Shown piece by piece: positions 22,013 to 30,645 of a stretch of 50,110 nt of DNA. Position 1 is the stretch's first letter; every line of letters begins with the position of its first letter. Location of the stretch: contig DRHQ01000096.1 of NCBI GenBank assembly GCA_011049545.1, positions 1 through 50,110 of the forward strand, read 5' to 3'. The position numbers and the translations under genes are program-made. The notes under the pieces are model-generated. The model searched no databases. It worked only from the letters and a program-made list of their open reading frames with translations, and had not been told where the DNA came from. Origin of the DNA: Candidatus Aminicenantota bacterium. GTDB taxonomy: Bacteria > Acidobacteriota > Aminicenantia > Aminicenantales > Aminicenantaceae.

Positions 22013-22498
22013 TTAATACGACTTTTTTAGTAGAGATTTTAAATTAATTGCGTAAGCCGTTATGTAATCAAGATATTTATCAAATGGTATATTTTTTTCC
22101 TGAGCTTTATTCAGTATTAAGTTGTAATCCATTTTAGCATCTAACAAATATGAAAGATCTTCTACAGATATATCTATGTTTTCTTTTAATATGTTCTGAA
22201 TTTCCTCCTTGATTTCATCTGGAATCATTTTCTCGCAAACTTTGATAGTATGGGGATTCTGTTTTCTTTCAAGTTGGTTTTGTATGTATTCACGGTTTGA
22301 TCTGTCTAACAATATTTTGATATTAGTAGCCACGTTCGAAATTTTTCCAGTATCTTCTTTAATTCTATCAAGCGTACTGGATATCGTGGATACAGTGGCT
22401 CCTGCATTCCATGCTATTACTAAAATTGATATTGAAAGTCCAATTACGGCTACGCCTATTGCAATTAATCCAATGGTTTTTCCAGTTTTGCTATTCAT
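22013..22498 (-). CDS. membrane-anchored coiled-coil protein
   Basis: A 161-residue protein with one N-terminal transmembrane segment (IGLIAIGVAVIGLSISILVIAW, about residues 9-30) and then coiled-coil helices (STLDRIKEDTGKISNVATNI). The last residues (SLLKKSY) are read from a stray 49-bp repeat unit. The gene follows an HTH gene by 30 bases and is probably cotranscribed. Family not recognised. Confidence 0.6.
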   Translation of the reverse strand: MNSKTGKTIGLIAIGVAVIGLSISILVIAWNAGATVSTISSTLDRIKEDTGKISNVATNIKILLDRSNREYIQNQLERKQNPHTIKVCEKMIPDEIKEEIQNILKENIDISVEDLSYLLDAKMDYNLILNKAQEKNIPFDKYLDYITAYAINLKSLLKKSY

Positions 22499-22528
22499 GA
22501 AAACCTCCTTATATTTGATGCCACTGTA

Positions 22529-22903
22529 TTAAAGTTCCTTTATTCTTTCAATTAAGTCAGCCACTACCGTTTTTGAGATTTTCTTACTTCTGAAAGTTCT
22601 GAATATCAGTGGCAGACTTTTCATTAATTCATCATTTTCCAGGATTTCTGTTGGAATTTCACCTTTACAAGTTGCTGCTCTGTCAAAAAATTCAAACCAT
22701 CCATCTGAGCCTTTTTCTATCCCTAAACATAATGCATATTTTTCGAGCTTCTCCCTTGAGCCTGGAGGGTTCATCAGGCCTCTTTCCATTTTGCTGATAT
22801 TCCCAGGATCGAAACTGAATTTTTTACAAAACATTCTTAGTGTAAATCCTTTTTCTATTCTTTTTTCCTTGAAAAAATCTCCAAATAATGTTTTAGGATT
22901 CAC
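22529..22903 (-). CDS. XRE-type helix-turn-helix regulator
   Basis: A 124-residue protein starting at GTG 22,903 after a strong AAAGGAGGTGA. The HTH part is KEKRIEKGFTLRMFCKKFSF then DPGNISKMERGLMNPPG; the C-terminal half is helical with a conserved-looking LPLIFRTFRSKKI. It probably binds DNA and regulates itself and the membrane protein downstream. The upstream ATG at 22,963 has no ribosome site. Confidence 0.8.
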   Translation of the reverse strand: MNPKTLFGDFFKEKRIEKGFTLRMFCKKFSFDPGNISKMERGLMNPPGSREKLEKYALCLGIEKGSDGWFEFFDRAATCKGEIPTEILENDELMKSLPLIFRTFRSKKISKTVVADLIERIKEL

Positions 22904-22982
22904 TCTTTCACCTCCTTTCATATCTATTGTAAAAAATATACAACAATTTTGTAAAATTATCAATGTCTTGTTCCAATGTTTT

Positions 22983-23090
22983 TATACGCGACACAGTCTT
23001 CTCGGGGAAGAGAAATTAGCTTTAAATTCGCCCAGATGTTTTTTTCAGCCCAGGGAAGCCAAGGCCTTAGGGTCTTTGGCTTACTTGGTT
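22983..23090 (-). repeat. intergenic repeat, hairpin plus core
   Basis: In gene direction: AAGCCAAAG accctaagg CCTTGGCTT hairpin, CTGGGCGAATTTAAAGC, TTTCTCTTCCCCGAGAAG and TGTCGCGTATAAAAAC. It follows the 2TM-like gene and lies before the HTH gene. Confidence 0.72.
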
Positions 23091-23419
23091 CAATAATATG
23101 ATCTTCCTCTCTCGTATGAATTCAGCATCTCTCGGCACTTATTTATAAGTTTCTTTGACCTTCTGAGGTTAAAATAATTGTAGATTGATGAACCAAAGGC
23201 AACAAGAATAAAAGGCCAAGGAACCCACCATGCAACAACTTTAAATAATTTGAGAAACCATAGGATACTACCTATGCCTAAAAACGGAAGCCCAATAACA
23301 AAAAGGATGAACTTGGATTTGCTTAATATTTTATTTGCTTCAATGCCGAGCAATTCAAACTCTAATCTGTCAAACACAAAATCTTGCCTATTTTTGTTGC
23401 CGTTATTCCCAAGTTTCAT
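23090..23419 (-). CDS. two-transmembrane (2TM-like) protein, paralogue 2
   Basis: A 109-residue protein, near-identical in design to the one at 2,911-3,234 but inverted about 20 kb away: the same N-terminus (KLGNNGNKNRQDFVFDRLEF), the same two membrane segments (WWVPWPFILVAFGSSIYN) and a different C-terminus. The DNA of the first codons is also nearly the same, so the copies are recent relative to the rest. Function unknown. Confidence 0.7.
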   Translation of the reverse strand: MKLGNNGNKNRQDFVFDRLEFELLGIEANKILSKSKFILFVIGLPFLGIGSILWFLKLFKVVAWWVPWPFILVAFGSSIYNYFNLRRSKKLINKCREMLNSYERGRSYY

Positions 23420-23439
23420 TTTAAGCTTATTTTTACAGA

Positions 23440-23474
23440 TAGCGAGTTGACATAATATTTGTTCTGCGACATAG
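23440..23474 (-). repeat. intergenic repeat core end
   Basis: In gene direction TATGTCGCAGAACAAATATT and ATGTCAACTCGCTATCTGTA precede the 2TM-like gene. It begins within the last codon of the small HTH-like ORF next to it. Confidence 0.6.
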
Positions 23475-23627
23475 TCATTTCCACTTATAATAAGCAGCTC
23501 TCACTTGTTCTGCACTCAGTCCTAATCTTTCAGCGATAATCCTGAAGATCAGCTTGTCTCTATCTCTCATCAGCTTAACTCTCTTCTTTATTCGCTCCTT
23601 CTCCTCCTTTAAGATCCACTTACTCAA
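23475..23627 (-). CDS. 50-residue HTH-like small protein
   Basis: It begins at TTG 23,627 after a GAAGAAG stretch and reads MSKWILKEEKERIKKRV; the second half (FRIIAERLGLSAEQVRAAYY) has the look of a helix-turn-helix of sigma-region-4 or homeodomain type. The stop codon lies in the repeat core. The start and expression are uncertain, but the composition is protein-like. Confidence 0.45.
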   Translation of the reverse strand: MSKWILKEEKERIKKRVKLMRDRDKLIFRIIAERLGLSAEQVRAAYYKWK

Positions 23628-23674
23628 TCTACTTCTTCTCCAGAGTCTTTCTGATTTCTAAAAAAATCATTTAT

Positions 23675-23735
23675 AGGCAATGAGTAGACATAATATCCAT
23701 TCTGCGACACAGTCTTCTCGGGGAAATCGGATTCG
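23675..23735 (-). repeat. intergenic repeat core, partial
   Basis: In gene direction: TTTCCCCGAGAAGACTG, TGTCGCAGAATGG, ATTATGTCTACTCATTGCC. It is the last copy before the polysaccharide locus; none is found inside that locus. Confidence 0.7.
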
Positions 23736-23743
23736 GATATTTA

Positions 23744-24943
23744 TCATAAGCTTGTGGCATTTTTTTCCTCTATGGCTTCCTTTCTCTGGATTCGAACCAA
23801 GGAGAAAGGAATTGTTATAATGTAAAGAAAAAGCATTGTGATTTCAGAATCAGCGAAATTGTACTCAAAGAGGCCTGCAGTAAAGAGAGCCAAAAGTGCA
23901 GCCAGTGCGGCTATGGTGAGTGGATAGAGCGTAGGGTCCTTGTTCTTGAGAAGCTTAATAAGGGAGATAAAAGCCCAGGCCATGAAGATGAGCCAAGCAA
24001 GTAAGGTTGGGATTCCTCTTTCGGCTCCGATCTGGAGGATATTATTGTGGAGATGAGGAAGCCTTTTTGCTCCCTCGGATAGCTCGTATTTTGGATTTTG
24101 GAAAACCATATCCACAGTATCCGGGCCCGTTCCAAAGAGGGGATATTCCTTGATGATTTTTATCCCAACCCTCATATATTCAATTCTGAGCTCGTTTTTT
24201 TTCAGGCTGAAAATGCTGAGGGCTCTATTTTTTATTGGCTGAGGGCTTACGAGGTAAAAAAGGCCGACTGCAAGGGGCACAATGATTAAAGTTTTAGGTT
24301 TGTAGAGGAAAAGAATAAGAGACGCAGCGATGACTAGTCCTACCCAAGCATTTCGGTTTTGAGTAAATATAAGCGCAAAAAGAGAAAGGAGGAATCCCAG
24401 TCCCCAAAGGTATCTTATTCTGTCATGGGTAATGAGAAGCATGCTTAAGGCCATGCAACTAAAAAGAAGAAGGAGTCCGCCCTGGGTCATATGATGCCCC
24501 ATGAAGCCTGTTATTCTCTCCCCAGGCGAAGCTTTAAAGAAAAAGTAAAAAAGAGAATAAAGGCAACTCAGATAGGCTGAGGCCAAAAGAGCCAATTTAG
24601 TTTTTTTGAGTGTGTTTTCTTTAGGGAAACCTGTATAGATTATGGGGACAATAAGAAAGAGAAGAAGTTCTTTGCTGTCTTTTAAGCTAGCTTCTATATT
24701 GACAGACAGGAGGGATGATATAAGCGATAAGGCGATGTAGATAATCAAAGGCCAGAAAAAAGAGGGAAAAATGAACTTTTGTTTTTTCCTAATGAGGATG
24801 ATGATCCAACAGATAAGAGCAAAAGAGAGAAATATCTGGCTCAAGCTAATCGATACCATTGAGAACAATAGATAAAGAGCAAGGAATAAGGGCAAGAGAG
24901 AAATCCAAAAGGTTTTTCCCTTACCAAAATAGAGATTCTTCAT
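23744..24943 (-). CDS. O-antigen ligase/polymerase-like membrane protein
   Basis: A 399-residue protein with 10-12 predicted membrane segments. The periplasmic loop near residues 260-300 has GTGPDTVD and LPHLHNNILQIGAERG, a typical WaaL/Wzy signature (the HxHN-like motif). It is probably a polymerase or ligase that joins polysaccharide repeat units or attaches them to a carrier. It is the last gene of the polysaccharide locus and overlaps the 53-residue membrane gene by 4 bases. Confidence 0.85.
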   Translation of the reverse strand: MKNLYFGKGKTFWISLLPLFLALYLLFSMVSISLSQIFLSFALICWIIILIRKKQKFIFPSFFWPLIIYIALSLISSLLSVNIEASLKDSKELLLFLIVPIIYTGFPKENTLKKTKLALLASAYLSCLYSLFYFFFKASPGERITGFMGHHMTQGGLLLLFSCMALSMLLITHDRIRYLWGLGFLLSLFALIFTQNRNAWVGLVIAASLILFLYKPKTLIIVPLAVGLFYLVSPQPIKNRALSIFSLKKNELRIEYMRVGIKIIKEYPLFGTGPDTVDMVFQNPKYELSEGAKRLPHLHNNILQIGAERGIPTLLAWLIFMAWAFISLIKLLKNKDPTLYPLTIAALAALLALFTAGLFEYNFADSEITMLFLYIITIPFSLVRIQRKEAIEEKNATSL

Positions 24944-25101
24944 TTGTGATCTTCATCTTTCATTAGTGATTGTTCTCGCTTCTCTTCAAGCCTGCTTTCT
25001 CGTCCGCTTATGAAACAAAGAGCCGCCACAAAATATCCGATAATAGTACCAATGAAACAACCGACTAGAAACCAAAATGCCCAAGATTTGAAAAAACTCA
25101 T
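24940..25101 (-). CDS. 53-residue membrane microprotein
   Basis: It begins MSFFKSWAFWFLVGCFIGTI and has one or two hydrophobic segments and a charged tail (SRLEEKREQSLMKDEDHK). Its start overlaps the stop of the VanZ-like gene (ATGA) and its stop overlaps the start of the O-antigen ligase-like gene (ATGA). This double overlap is strong evidence of coupled translation. Role unknown; it could be a subunit or regulator of the polymerase. Confidence 0.65.
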   Translation of the reverse strand: MSFFKSWAFWFLVGCFIGTIIGYFVAALCFISGRESRLEEKREQSLMKDEDHK

Positions 25102-26294
25102 TTTCTTTTCCTTTCATTGGCATAATAAATGAAATTAACCAAACCCATCACAATTAAAATAAACAATATAAAGATCCACATTCTTTTTTCGGAAAAAGAA
25201 GTAAAAAGATTAGCGCTGACAGGACTCTCATATGCTTTGCTCTTATCAATTGATGCTTCTATTTCTTGAGGGATATCTGTATTCCAACGATAAGTAGATT
25301 TTTCGATAGTATGGCTAAAATACTTTTCCAATATAAGATTTTCCTTATATGCAATGAGATATAATTTTTTCTTTTCATTTAAGTTTGAAATAGATTTTCC
25401 CTTCTTAAGATACGTGTCACGTCGAAAAATATGAACGCGAAGCTCATGCAGAAAAGGATTAGTAATAGGATTATATTCTCTTAAGAATTGGTCATAACTC
25501 ATATTAATAGATTCATTCAATATTTGAGAATATTGTCTCCCTTTGAGATTATCTGTCTTTTGTAAGTTTTTAGGATTCAAGCGAGAATAAAAAATACCAA
25601 TTTCTGGGTCCTTAAATTTATATCCAGACTCGCTCATCGGCTCTTCTTTTTGAAGAAAAGATAATCGAGGAATTCTTTTTGTATAGCTAGCCACACGTTG
25701 TGGCGTGTTTAATACACATAAACCTAGAAGTATAAGGCAAGAAGCAGAAATATAAGTAAAAATCTTAAAAGACTTAAAATTTATTTTTTCTGAAATTATT
25801 TTAGGTCTTATAACCTTCCATATAGCTAACTGGAATAATCCTCCAGATAGAGTATTGAGCCACACGTCCCGGAATTCCCAGTATCGTTGTGGCGTTATCC
25901 ATTGGAGGATTTCGTCAAATGTCCCAACGAGAAGAGCAAAAAGCGTTGCTGTAAAGTAGATGCTTTTATCTCTTATATGATGATTCAGAGCTTTAAAAAG
26001 AAAAAAGCCTAGCAATCCATATTCAAGAAAATGAATTGCCTCTTCTGGGATATCCCATAACTTTAAAGTGAAATATACGTAAAGACCGCCGATAATAAAA
26101 AGCCATATATAATTTGATGCAGATCTTATTTTAAGTTTTGAAGTCAAAAAATAAATTAGATAAAAAAAAGCTGTAGCTAAAACGACTAAAACAGAATAGC
26201 CAAATGTTGCTCTTCCCCACTTATCTGAGACAAATCTCTGAATAGCTCTGCCCACAGGCACAATTAAAAAAATTGATATGGAGCAAAGAACCAC
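25098..26294 (-). CDS. VanZ-like membrane protein with C-terminal extension
   Basis: A 398-residue protein. The N-terminal half has membrane helices and the VanZ pattern: EEAIHFLEYGLLGFFLF, then TFDEILQWITPQRYWEFRDV followed by NTLSGGLFQL. The second half is a soluble, charged domain (about residues 205-360) closed by a last membrane helix and a basic end. The start is uncertain: GTG 26,294 lies inside a hydrophobic stretch, and the reading frame runs open upstream to about 26,330 with a basic N-terminus but no standard start codon. VanZ-like proteins are frequent in polysaccharide loci; the role is not settled. Confidence 0.75.
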   Translation of the reverse strand: MVLCSISIFLIVPVGRAIQRFVSDKWGRATFGYSVLVVLATAFFYLIYFLTSKLKIRSASNYIWLFIIGGLYVYFTLKLWDIPEEAIHFLEYGLLGFFLFKALNHHIRDKSIYFTATLFALLVGTFDEILQWITPQRYWEFRDVWLNTLSGGLFQLAIWKVIRPKIISEKINFKSFKIFTYISASCLILLGLCVLNTPQRVASYTKRIPRLSFLQKEEPMSESGYKFKDPEIGIFYSRLNPKNLQKTDNLKGRQYSQILNESINMSYDQFLREYNPITNPFLHELRVHIFRRDTYLKKGKSISNLNEKKKLYLIAYKENLILEKYFSHTIEKSTYRWNTDIPQEIEASIDKSKAYESPVSANLFTSFSEKRMWIFILFILIVMGLVNFIYYANERKRK

Positions 26295-26343
26295 CCATAG
26301 CCAAGAAAGAAAAACTCTTTTTTTAAAAATAGCTTTTTACGCC

Positions 26344-27738
26344 CTAAATTCCCTTGAAAGCAAAGATGAGAGTCTCCATTAAAATAGCCATATCAAGGAA
26401 AAAAGAAGCATTCCTTATGTAGTACAGGTCGTAATCCATGTTTTCGTGGATAGGTTTTTTTCGATCGCCACTTAATTGCCATAAGCCAGTAATGCCAGGT
26501 AAAATCTTCAATCTTTCTTTGTGGATATCGTTATATTTCGACACAATAAATGGCATTTCCGGCCTGGGTCCGACAAGAAACATGTCTTTCTTTAATACAT
26601 TGATGATCTGGGCTAGCTCGTCAAAGCTTGTTTTTCTTAAAAGTCTCCCAATCCGCGTAATGCGAGAATCATATTGAAATATAGGCTTAGTTGAATAGGA
26701 ATCTGTGTTAACAAACATGCTTCGAAATTTGTAAATCTGAAAAATCTTCCCGTCTTTTCCTACCCGATCCTGCTTGAAAAAAATCGGCCCTTTTGAGTCT
26801 ATCTTTATAATCAATGCAATAAATAAAAATAAGGGCCATAACAGACACAATAAGACTATAGCAAACAATAAATCAGTATATCTCTTGATGCCTAAATATG
26901 AATTTTTAAAATCGTCAACTTCTTTTACTAAAGGTATTTGACCTATTTTATCTATTTTCACTTTATGCACAAAGACTTTATATAGATTGGGGACAAAGGA
27001 AACCTTAATATTTTCCGATTTGAGGTAGTCCAAAATGTTGATCAGAGTTGGGTGATCAATATTTGATATGGTCACAAATACTTCATCAATTTGAAATTCC
27101 TTTTTTAATCGTATGATACTTTTCCTATTGCCAAGAACTGAGATACCATTTGAGCAGTTAAAACCACTTTGATAACAAATCGTATCCTGTTTATCCGGGT
27201 TATCATCAACAAAGCCTACCGGAATAATTCCTAGTTTAGGAGAATTTATTATTGACCGATAGAGGGCTTGTCCCAGTTCTCCTGCTCCATATATGAGTAT
27301 CCTTTTATGAAAGCCTCTCAGCAAAGTGGATAATGGAAGAATGTGATACAATGCGGATCTTTCAATTACAACAAATAATAAAGAGAAGATATATGAAAAG
27401 ATTAAGACATATCTAGAGGGAGCCAATTTTAAAAAGATCACCACTACAGCGAACAATATAAAGGTAAGAGTAACCCCTTTGACGGCATTTTTTATTTCCT
27501 CCACATTGAGGACACTTGATGCTTTTTTATAAGCCCTTAAGATTAACATTATGATTACTGTAGCTAAAGCTGTTATTAGACTTAAAGCAATAATATTTGT
27601 TTTTTCATAATAAACCTGCTTTCCGATGCCAAGAAGGCGGTATAGATTGTAAGAGGATAAAATCGCTAGAGTTACTGCGATAAAATCAGAGGCAGGGTAC
27701 AAGGATGATATAATCAAGTTAAAAAGCTTTTTCTTCAT
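26344..27738 (-). CDS. polyprenyl phosphoglycosyltransferase (initiating sugar transferase)
   Basis: A 464-residue protein. It has an N-terminal set of about four membrane helices, a Rossmann-like domain (RILIYGAGELGQALYR) and the C-terminal catalytic bacterial sugar transferase domain (FFKQDRVGKDGKIFQIYKFR, SFDELAQIINVLKKDM, LVGPRPE, PGITGLWQLSG). It transfers a sugar-1-phosphate from a nucleotide sugar to undecaprenyl phosphate, the first step of repeat-unit synthesis. The sugar cannot be told from the sequence. The assignment is firm. Confidence 0.93.
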   Translation of the reverse strand: MKKKLFNLIISSLYPASDFIAVTLAILSSYNLYRLLGIGKQVYYEKTNIIALSLITALATVIIMLILRAYKKASSVLNVEEIKNAVKGVTLTFILFAVVVIFLKLAPSRYVLIFSYIFSLLFVVIERSALYHILPLSTLLRGFHKRILIYGAGELGQALYRSIINSPKLGIIPVGFVDDNPDKQDTICYQSGFNCSNGISVLGNRKSIIRLKKEFQIDEVFVTISNIDHPTLINILDYLKSENIKVSFVPNLYKVFVHKVKIDKIGQIPLVKEVDDFKNSYLGIKRYTDLLFAIVLLCLLWPLFLFIALIIKIDSKGPIFFKQDRVGKDGKIFQIYKFRSMFVNTDSYSTKPIFQYDSRITRIGRLLRKTSFDELAQIINVLKKDMFLVGPRPEMPFIVSKYNDIHKERLKILPGITGLWQLSGDRKKPIHENMDYDLYYIRNASFFLDMAILMETLIFAFKGI

Positions 27739-27768
27739 GGTGGGGGGAGAGGTGATAAAAGTTTAATG

Positions 27769-28905
27769 CTATAATAAAGTTTTCAAAACCTTAAATATTC
27801 TTTCAGAAGCTTTCCCGTCCCAATGCCTAGGGGCTTTTTTTATTGGAATTCCATTTTTTAATACACTATGTATTACTTTAATAATTTTATCAGGGTTATT
27901 TCCAACCAAAATATTTGTTCCCTCTTTGACAGTTATAGGCCTTTCTGTATTATTACGAAGCGTTAAACACGGAATTCCCAATATAGTAGTTTCCTCTTGA
28001 ATGCCTCCAGAATCTGTCAGGACTAATACAGCATTGGACATTAAACAGAGAAAATCAAGATAACCCAACGGTGGTATCGCCAATATATTTTGATTTGCTT
28101 TATCTAAACTTATCATCTCTTCAAGCTTAAATTTTTTAATCTGTTTGATAGTTCTGGGATGAGCGGGGAAAATTATGGGAACTATTTGTGAAATATTATT
28201 CAAGATATCAAAAATTCCTTTCAGTACAACTAGATTGTCGACATTTGAAGGACGATGAAGAGTCAATACTGCATATTTTTTTACATTGTTATTTTTTTTT
28301 AATCCCAGCTTTTCCATAATATTTGAATTTTTTGCTATCTCAATTTGACTCAGCAAAGTATCTATCATTACATTTCCTACAAAAAATATTTTATTTTCGG
28401 GTATTCCTTCCCTTCTTAAATTCATATTTGCATCTTCACAGGTAGTGAATAAATAATCAGATATTTGATCAGTAAGTATACGATTTATCTCTTCAGGCAT
28501 TGTTCTATCAAAGCTCCTCAGGCCTGCTTCAATATGAGCTAGAGGAATATTAAGTTTAACTGCCGCAAGAGAACCGGCGATTGTGGAATTGATATCTCCA
28601 ACTACAATGACTAAATCTGGTTTTTCTCGAAAACAAACTTTTTCGAATTTAATCATTATTTTTCCTGTTTGCTCTGCTTGTGTTCCTGAACCAACTCTAA
28701 GATAGATATCAGGCTCAGGCACTCTGAGATCATTAAAAAAAGACTTAGACATTTCGTAATCATAGTGTTGGCCGGTATGAATCAACAAATAATCAATGGC
28801 TGGTTGTCCTTCGTCCTTAGTCTTGTTGTAATTCTTTATAACGTCCACGATTGGTGCAATCTTCATAAAATTCGGCCTTGCTCCTACAACAATTAGAATC
28901 ATCAT
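27769..28905 (-). CDS. wecB: UDP-N-acetylglucosamine 2-epimerase (non-hydrolysing)
   Basis: A 378-residue protein of the usual length. Motifs: IVVGARPNFMKIAPI at the start, HTGQHYDYEMS, HIEAGLRSFDRTMPEEINR, and LTDSGGIQEE near residue 285. It converts UDP-GlcNAc into UDP-ManNAc, a precursor for ManNAc-containing polysaccharides. It fits with the WecG/TagA-type transferase nearby. It overlaps the epimerase gene upstream by four bases (ATGA). Confidence 0.92.
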   Translation of the reverse strand: MMILIVVGARPNFMKIAPIVDVIKNYNKTKDEGQPAIDYLLIHTGQHYDYEMSKSFFNDLRVPEPDIYLRVGSGTQAEQTGKIMIKFEKVCFREKPDLVIVVGDINSTIAGSLAAVKLNIPLAHIEAGLRSFDRTMPEEINRILTDQISDYLFTTCEDANMNLRREGIPENKIFFVGNVMIDTLLSQIEIAKNSNIMEKLGLKKNNNVKKYAVLTLHRPSNVDNLVVLKGIFDILNNISQIVPIIFPAHPRTIKQIKKFKLEEMISLDKANQNILAIPPLGYLDFLCLMSNAVLVLTDSGGIQEETTILGIPCLTLRNNTERPITVKEGTNILVGNNPDKIIKVIHSVLKNGIPIKKAPRHWDGKASERIFKVLKTLL

Positions 28906-29813
28906 TTCTTATAAACCTTTCTCATCCACTCAATAGTTTTAGGGATGCCTTCTTCTAATGTAACATTGGGATTATGTCCCCAATCTTTTATAGCCTTAGA
29001 AATATCCAATTTTTTATTTTTAGTAGTGAAAGGCTCACCTTCCTTATAATCAACGATAGAATCATCCTTGCCTAAATAATCCAAGATAATATCAGATACA
29101 TATTTCATATCATGCTCTTGATTCCCTCCGATGTTATATGTTTCTCCAGGCTTGAAATTTTCTATTATATTGGCTAAAGTATGAACTGTATCATCAACAT
29201 AAGTGGAGGTGCGACGGTGTCCTAGATAGACCGTATAAGGCATATTATGTAAGGCTTTATAGATAAAAATGCAGATAGCACTCCTGTAAGGGCTATAATA
29301 TTCACCTGGGCCATACGTATTAAATAATCTCACCCTTACCGTTTCCGTACCAAACATCGTCGCTGAGTTTAATACTTGCATCTCACCTATCCATTTTGTC
29401 ATGGCATAATCATTAAGTTGCTTAATCTCATATTTGTCCATAACATCCTCGCTCATCATGCCTTCCCAATCCCCATATACCTCAGAACTACTAAAGAAAA
29501 TCATCTTAAATTTTAACTTTTCTTGCATCCTAATCAAATTCTTAGTCCCCACACAATTAGTGACCCAAAGCGTATCGTAGTAATCCTCCCCATTCCACCG
29601 ACCAAATTCTGCGGCCAAATGGTAAACATAATCAAAATTATTATTCTCAAAGATCCTCTCGAGCTGTCGATATTTGCCCACATCACAGCGCATATATTGA
29701 GGATCATGATAATGGAAAAGGTCGCACATCCAAACGTCATATTCCCTTTTCCACAACTCCTTCGTTAATACTCTCCCCACCGTTCCCAATGCACCAGTAA
29801 TTAATATTTTCAT
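28902..29813 (-). CDS. NAD-dependent sugar epimerase/dehydratase
   Basis: A 303-residue short-chain dehydrogenase of the extended type. It has a GALGTVG nucleotide-binding loop at residues 7-13, a serine patch (FFSSSEVYGDW), a Tyr-x3-Lys pair (YAMTK) and RVRLFNTYGPGE. It acts on a nucleotide-activated sugar; the exact substrate (UDP-glucose, UDP-GlcNAc, GDP- or dTDP-sugar) cannot be fixed. Confidence 0.88.
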   Translation of the reverse strand: MKILITGALGTVGRVLTKELWKREYDVWMCDLFHYHDPQYMRCDVGKYRQLERIFENNNFDYVYHLAAEFGRWNGEDYYDTLWVTNCVGTKNLIRMQEKLKFKMIFFSSSEVYGDWEGMMSEDVMDKYEIKQLNDYAMTKWIGEMQVLNSATMFGTETVRVRLFNTYGPGEYYSPYRSAICIFIYKALHNMPYTVYLGHRRTSTYVDDTVHTLANIIENFKPGETYNIGGNQEHDMKYVSDIILDYLGKDDSIVDYKEGEPFTTKNKKLDISKAIKDWGHNPNVTLEEGIPKTIEWMRKVYKK

Positions 29814-29875
29814 TTATTTACCCCTAATAGTGAATTTATAAGCTCAAAATATCTTTTCAAAAAGTTTAATCGCTC

Positions 29876-30640
29876 TCAATGTTTTCTATGAAGAATTTTA
29901 ATCTTGATAAATTCTTTTAAAAATAAATATATAAATTCTGTATTTGTTAATAAATAACGCGTCCATAAACGTCTTGGCTCTTGTATTAGACGATAAAACC
30001 ACTCTAATCCTATTTTGCCTACCCATTTAGGGGCAAGTTTACATTTTTCGGCTAATATATCAAAACTACCGCCAACGCCAATACATACTGGTATATTTAA
30101 TTTTTTTAGATTTTTGCTAATAAATTTCTCTTTAAGAGGGGTACTCATCCCAACAAAAAGAACATCAGATTTGGAATCTTTGATTTGATTTACCACCTCT
30201 TCATCTTTATCAAAATCAAAATATCCATGATGCCAACCAGCTATTTTCAATTTCGGATATTTTTTACGTAGATTTTGCACGGCCATGTTAACGACACATG
30301 GTTCAGCACCTAACAAATAAATAGTGTAACCTTTATCAGTGGCGTGGTCGATAAATTTAAACATAGTCCGTGACGCAGTTACCGGTTCTTGTAAGGGACT
30401 GCCTAGAAGTTTTGATGCGTAATAAACTACCCAACTATCCACAGTTAATATATCGGCTCGATTATAAATATCTTTCAAAATTCTATTGTGATGGGATTGG
30501 ATAATGGATTCTGCATTGGGAGTAAAAATCATACGGGTAATTTTCTCCATTATAAATTGTTCTACTCTTTTAATTACTTCATCAAGGGTAAAATTATTAA
30601 AAAATAATCCTAAGAATTCAAACTTTCCTGTCTTATCCAT
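29876..30640 (-). CDS. WecG/TagA/CpsF family glycosyltransferase
   Basis: A 254-residue protein with the family signature TPNAESIIQSHHN, ADILTVDSWVVYYASK, YLLGAEPCVVNMAVQNLRKK, GWHHGYFD and DVLFVGMSTPLKEKFI. These GT26 enzymes add N-acetylmannosamine or its uronic acid to lipid-linked GlcNAc. The WecB-type epimerase two genes on supplies UDP-ManNAc, which supports this role. Confidence 0.92.
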   Translation of the reverse strand: MDKTGKFEFLGLFFNNFTLDEVIKRVEQFIMEKITRMIFTPNAESIIQSHHNRILKDIYNRADILTVDSWVVYYASKLLGSPLQEPVTASRTMFKFIDHATDKGYTIYLLGAEPCVVNMAVQNLRKKYPKLKIAGWHHGYFDFDKDEEVVNQIKDSKSDVLFVGMSTPLKEKFISKNLKKLNIPVCIGVGGSFDILAEKCKLAPKWVGKIGLEWFYRLIQEPRRLWTRYLLTNTEFIYLFLKEFIKIKILHRKH

Positions 30641-30645
30641 ACCTT

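Noticed and set aside
2281..23735. Integron cassette array with attC sites
   Set aside because: The cassette-like layout fits, but the repeat lacks the GTTRRRY/RYYYAAC core pair and the long imperfect palindrome of attC, and no integrase gene is in the window.
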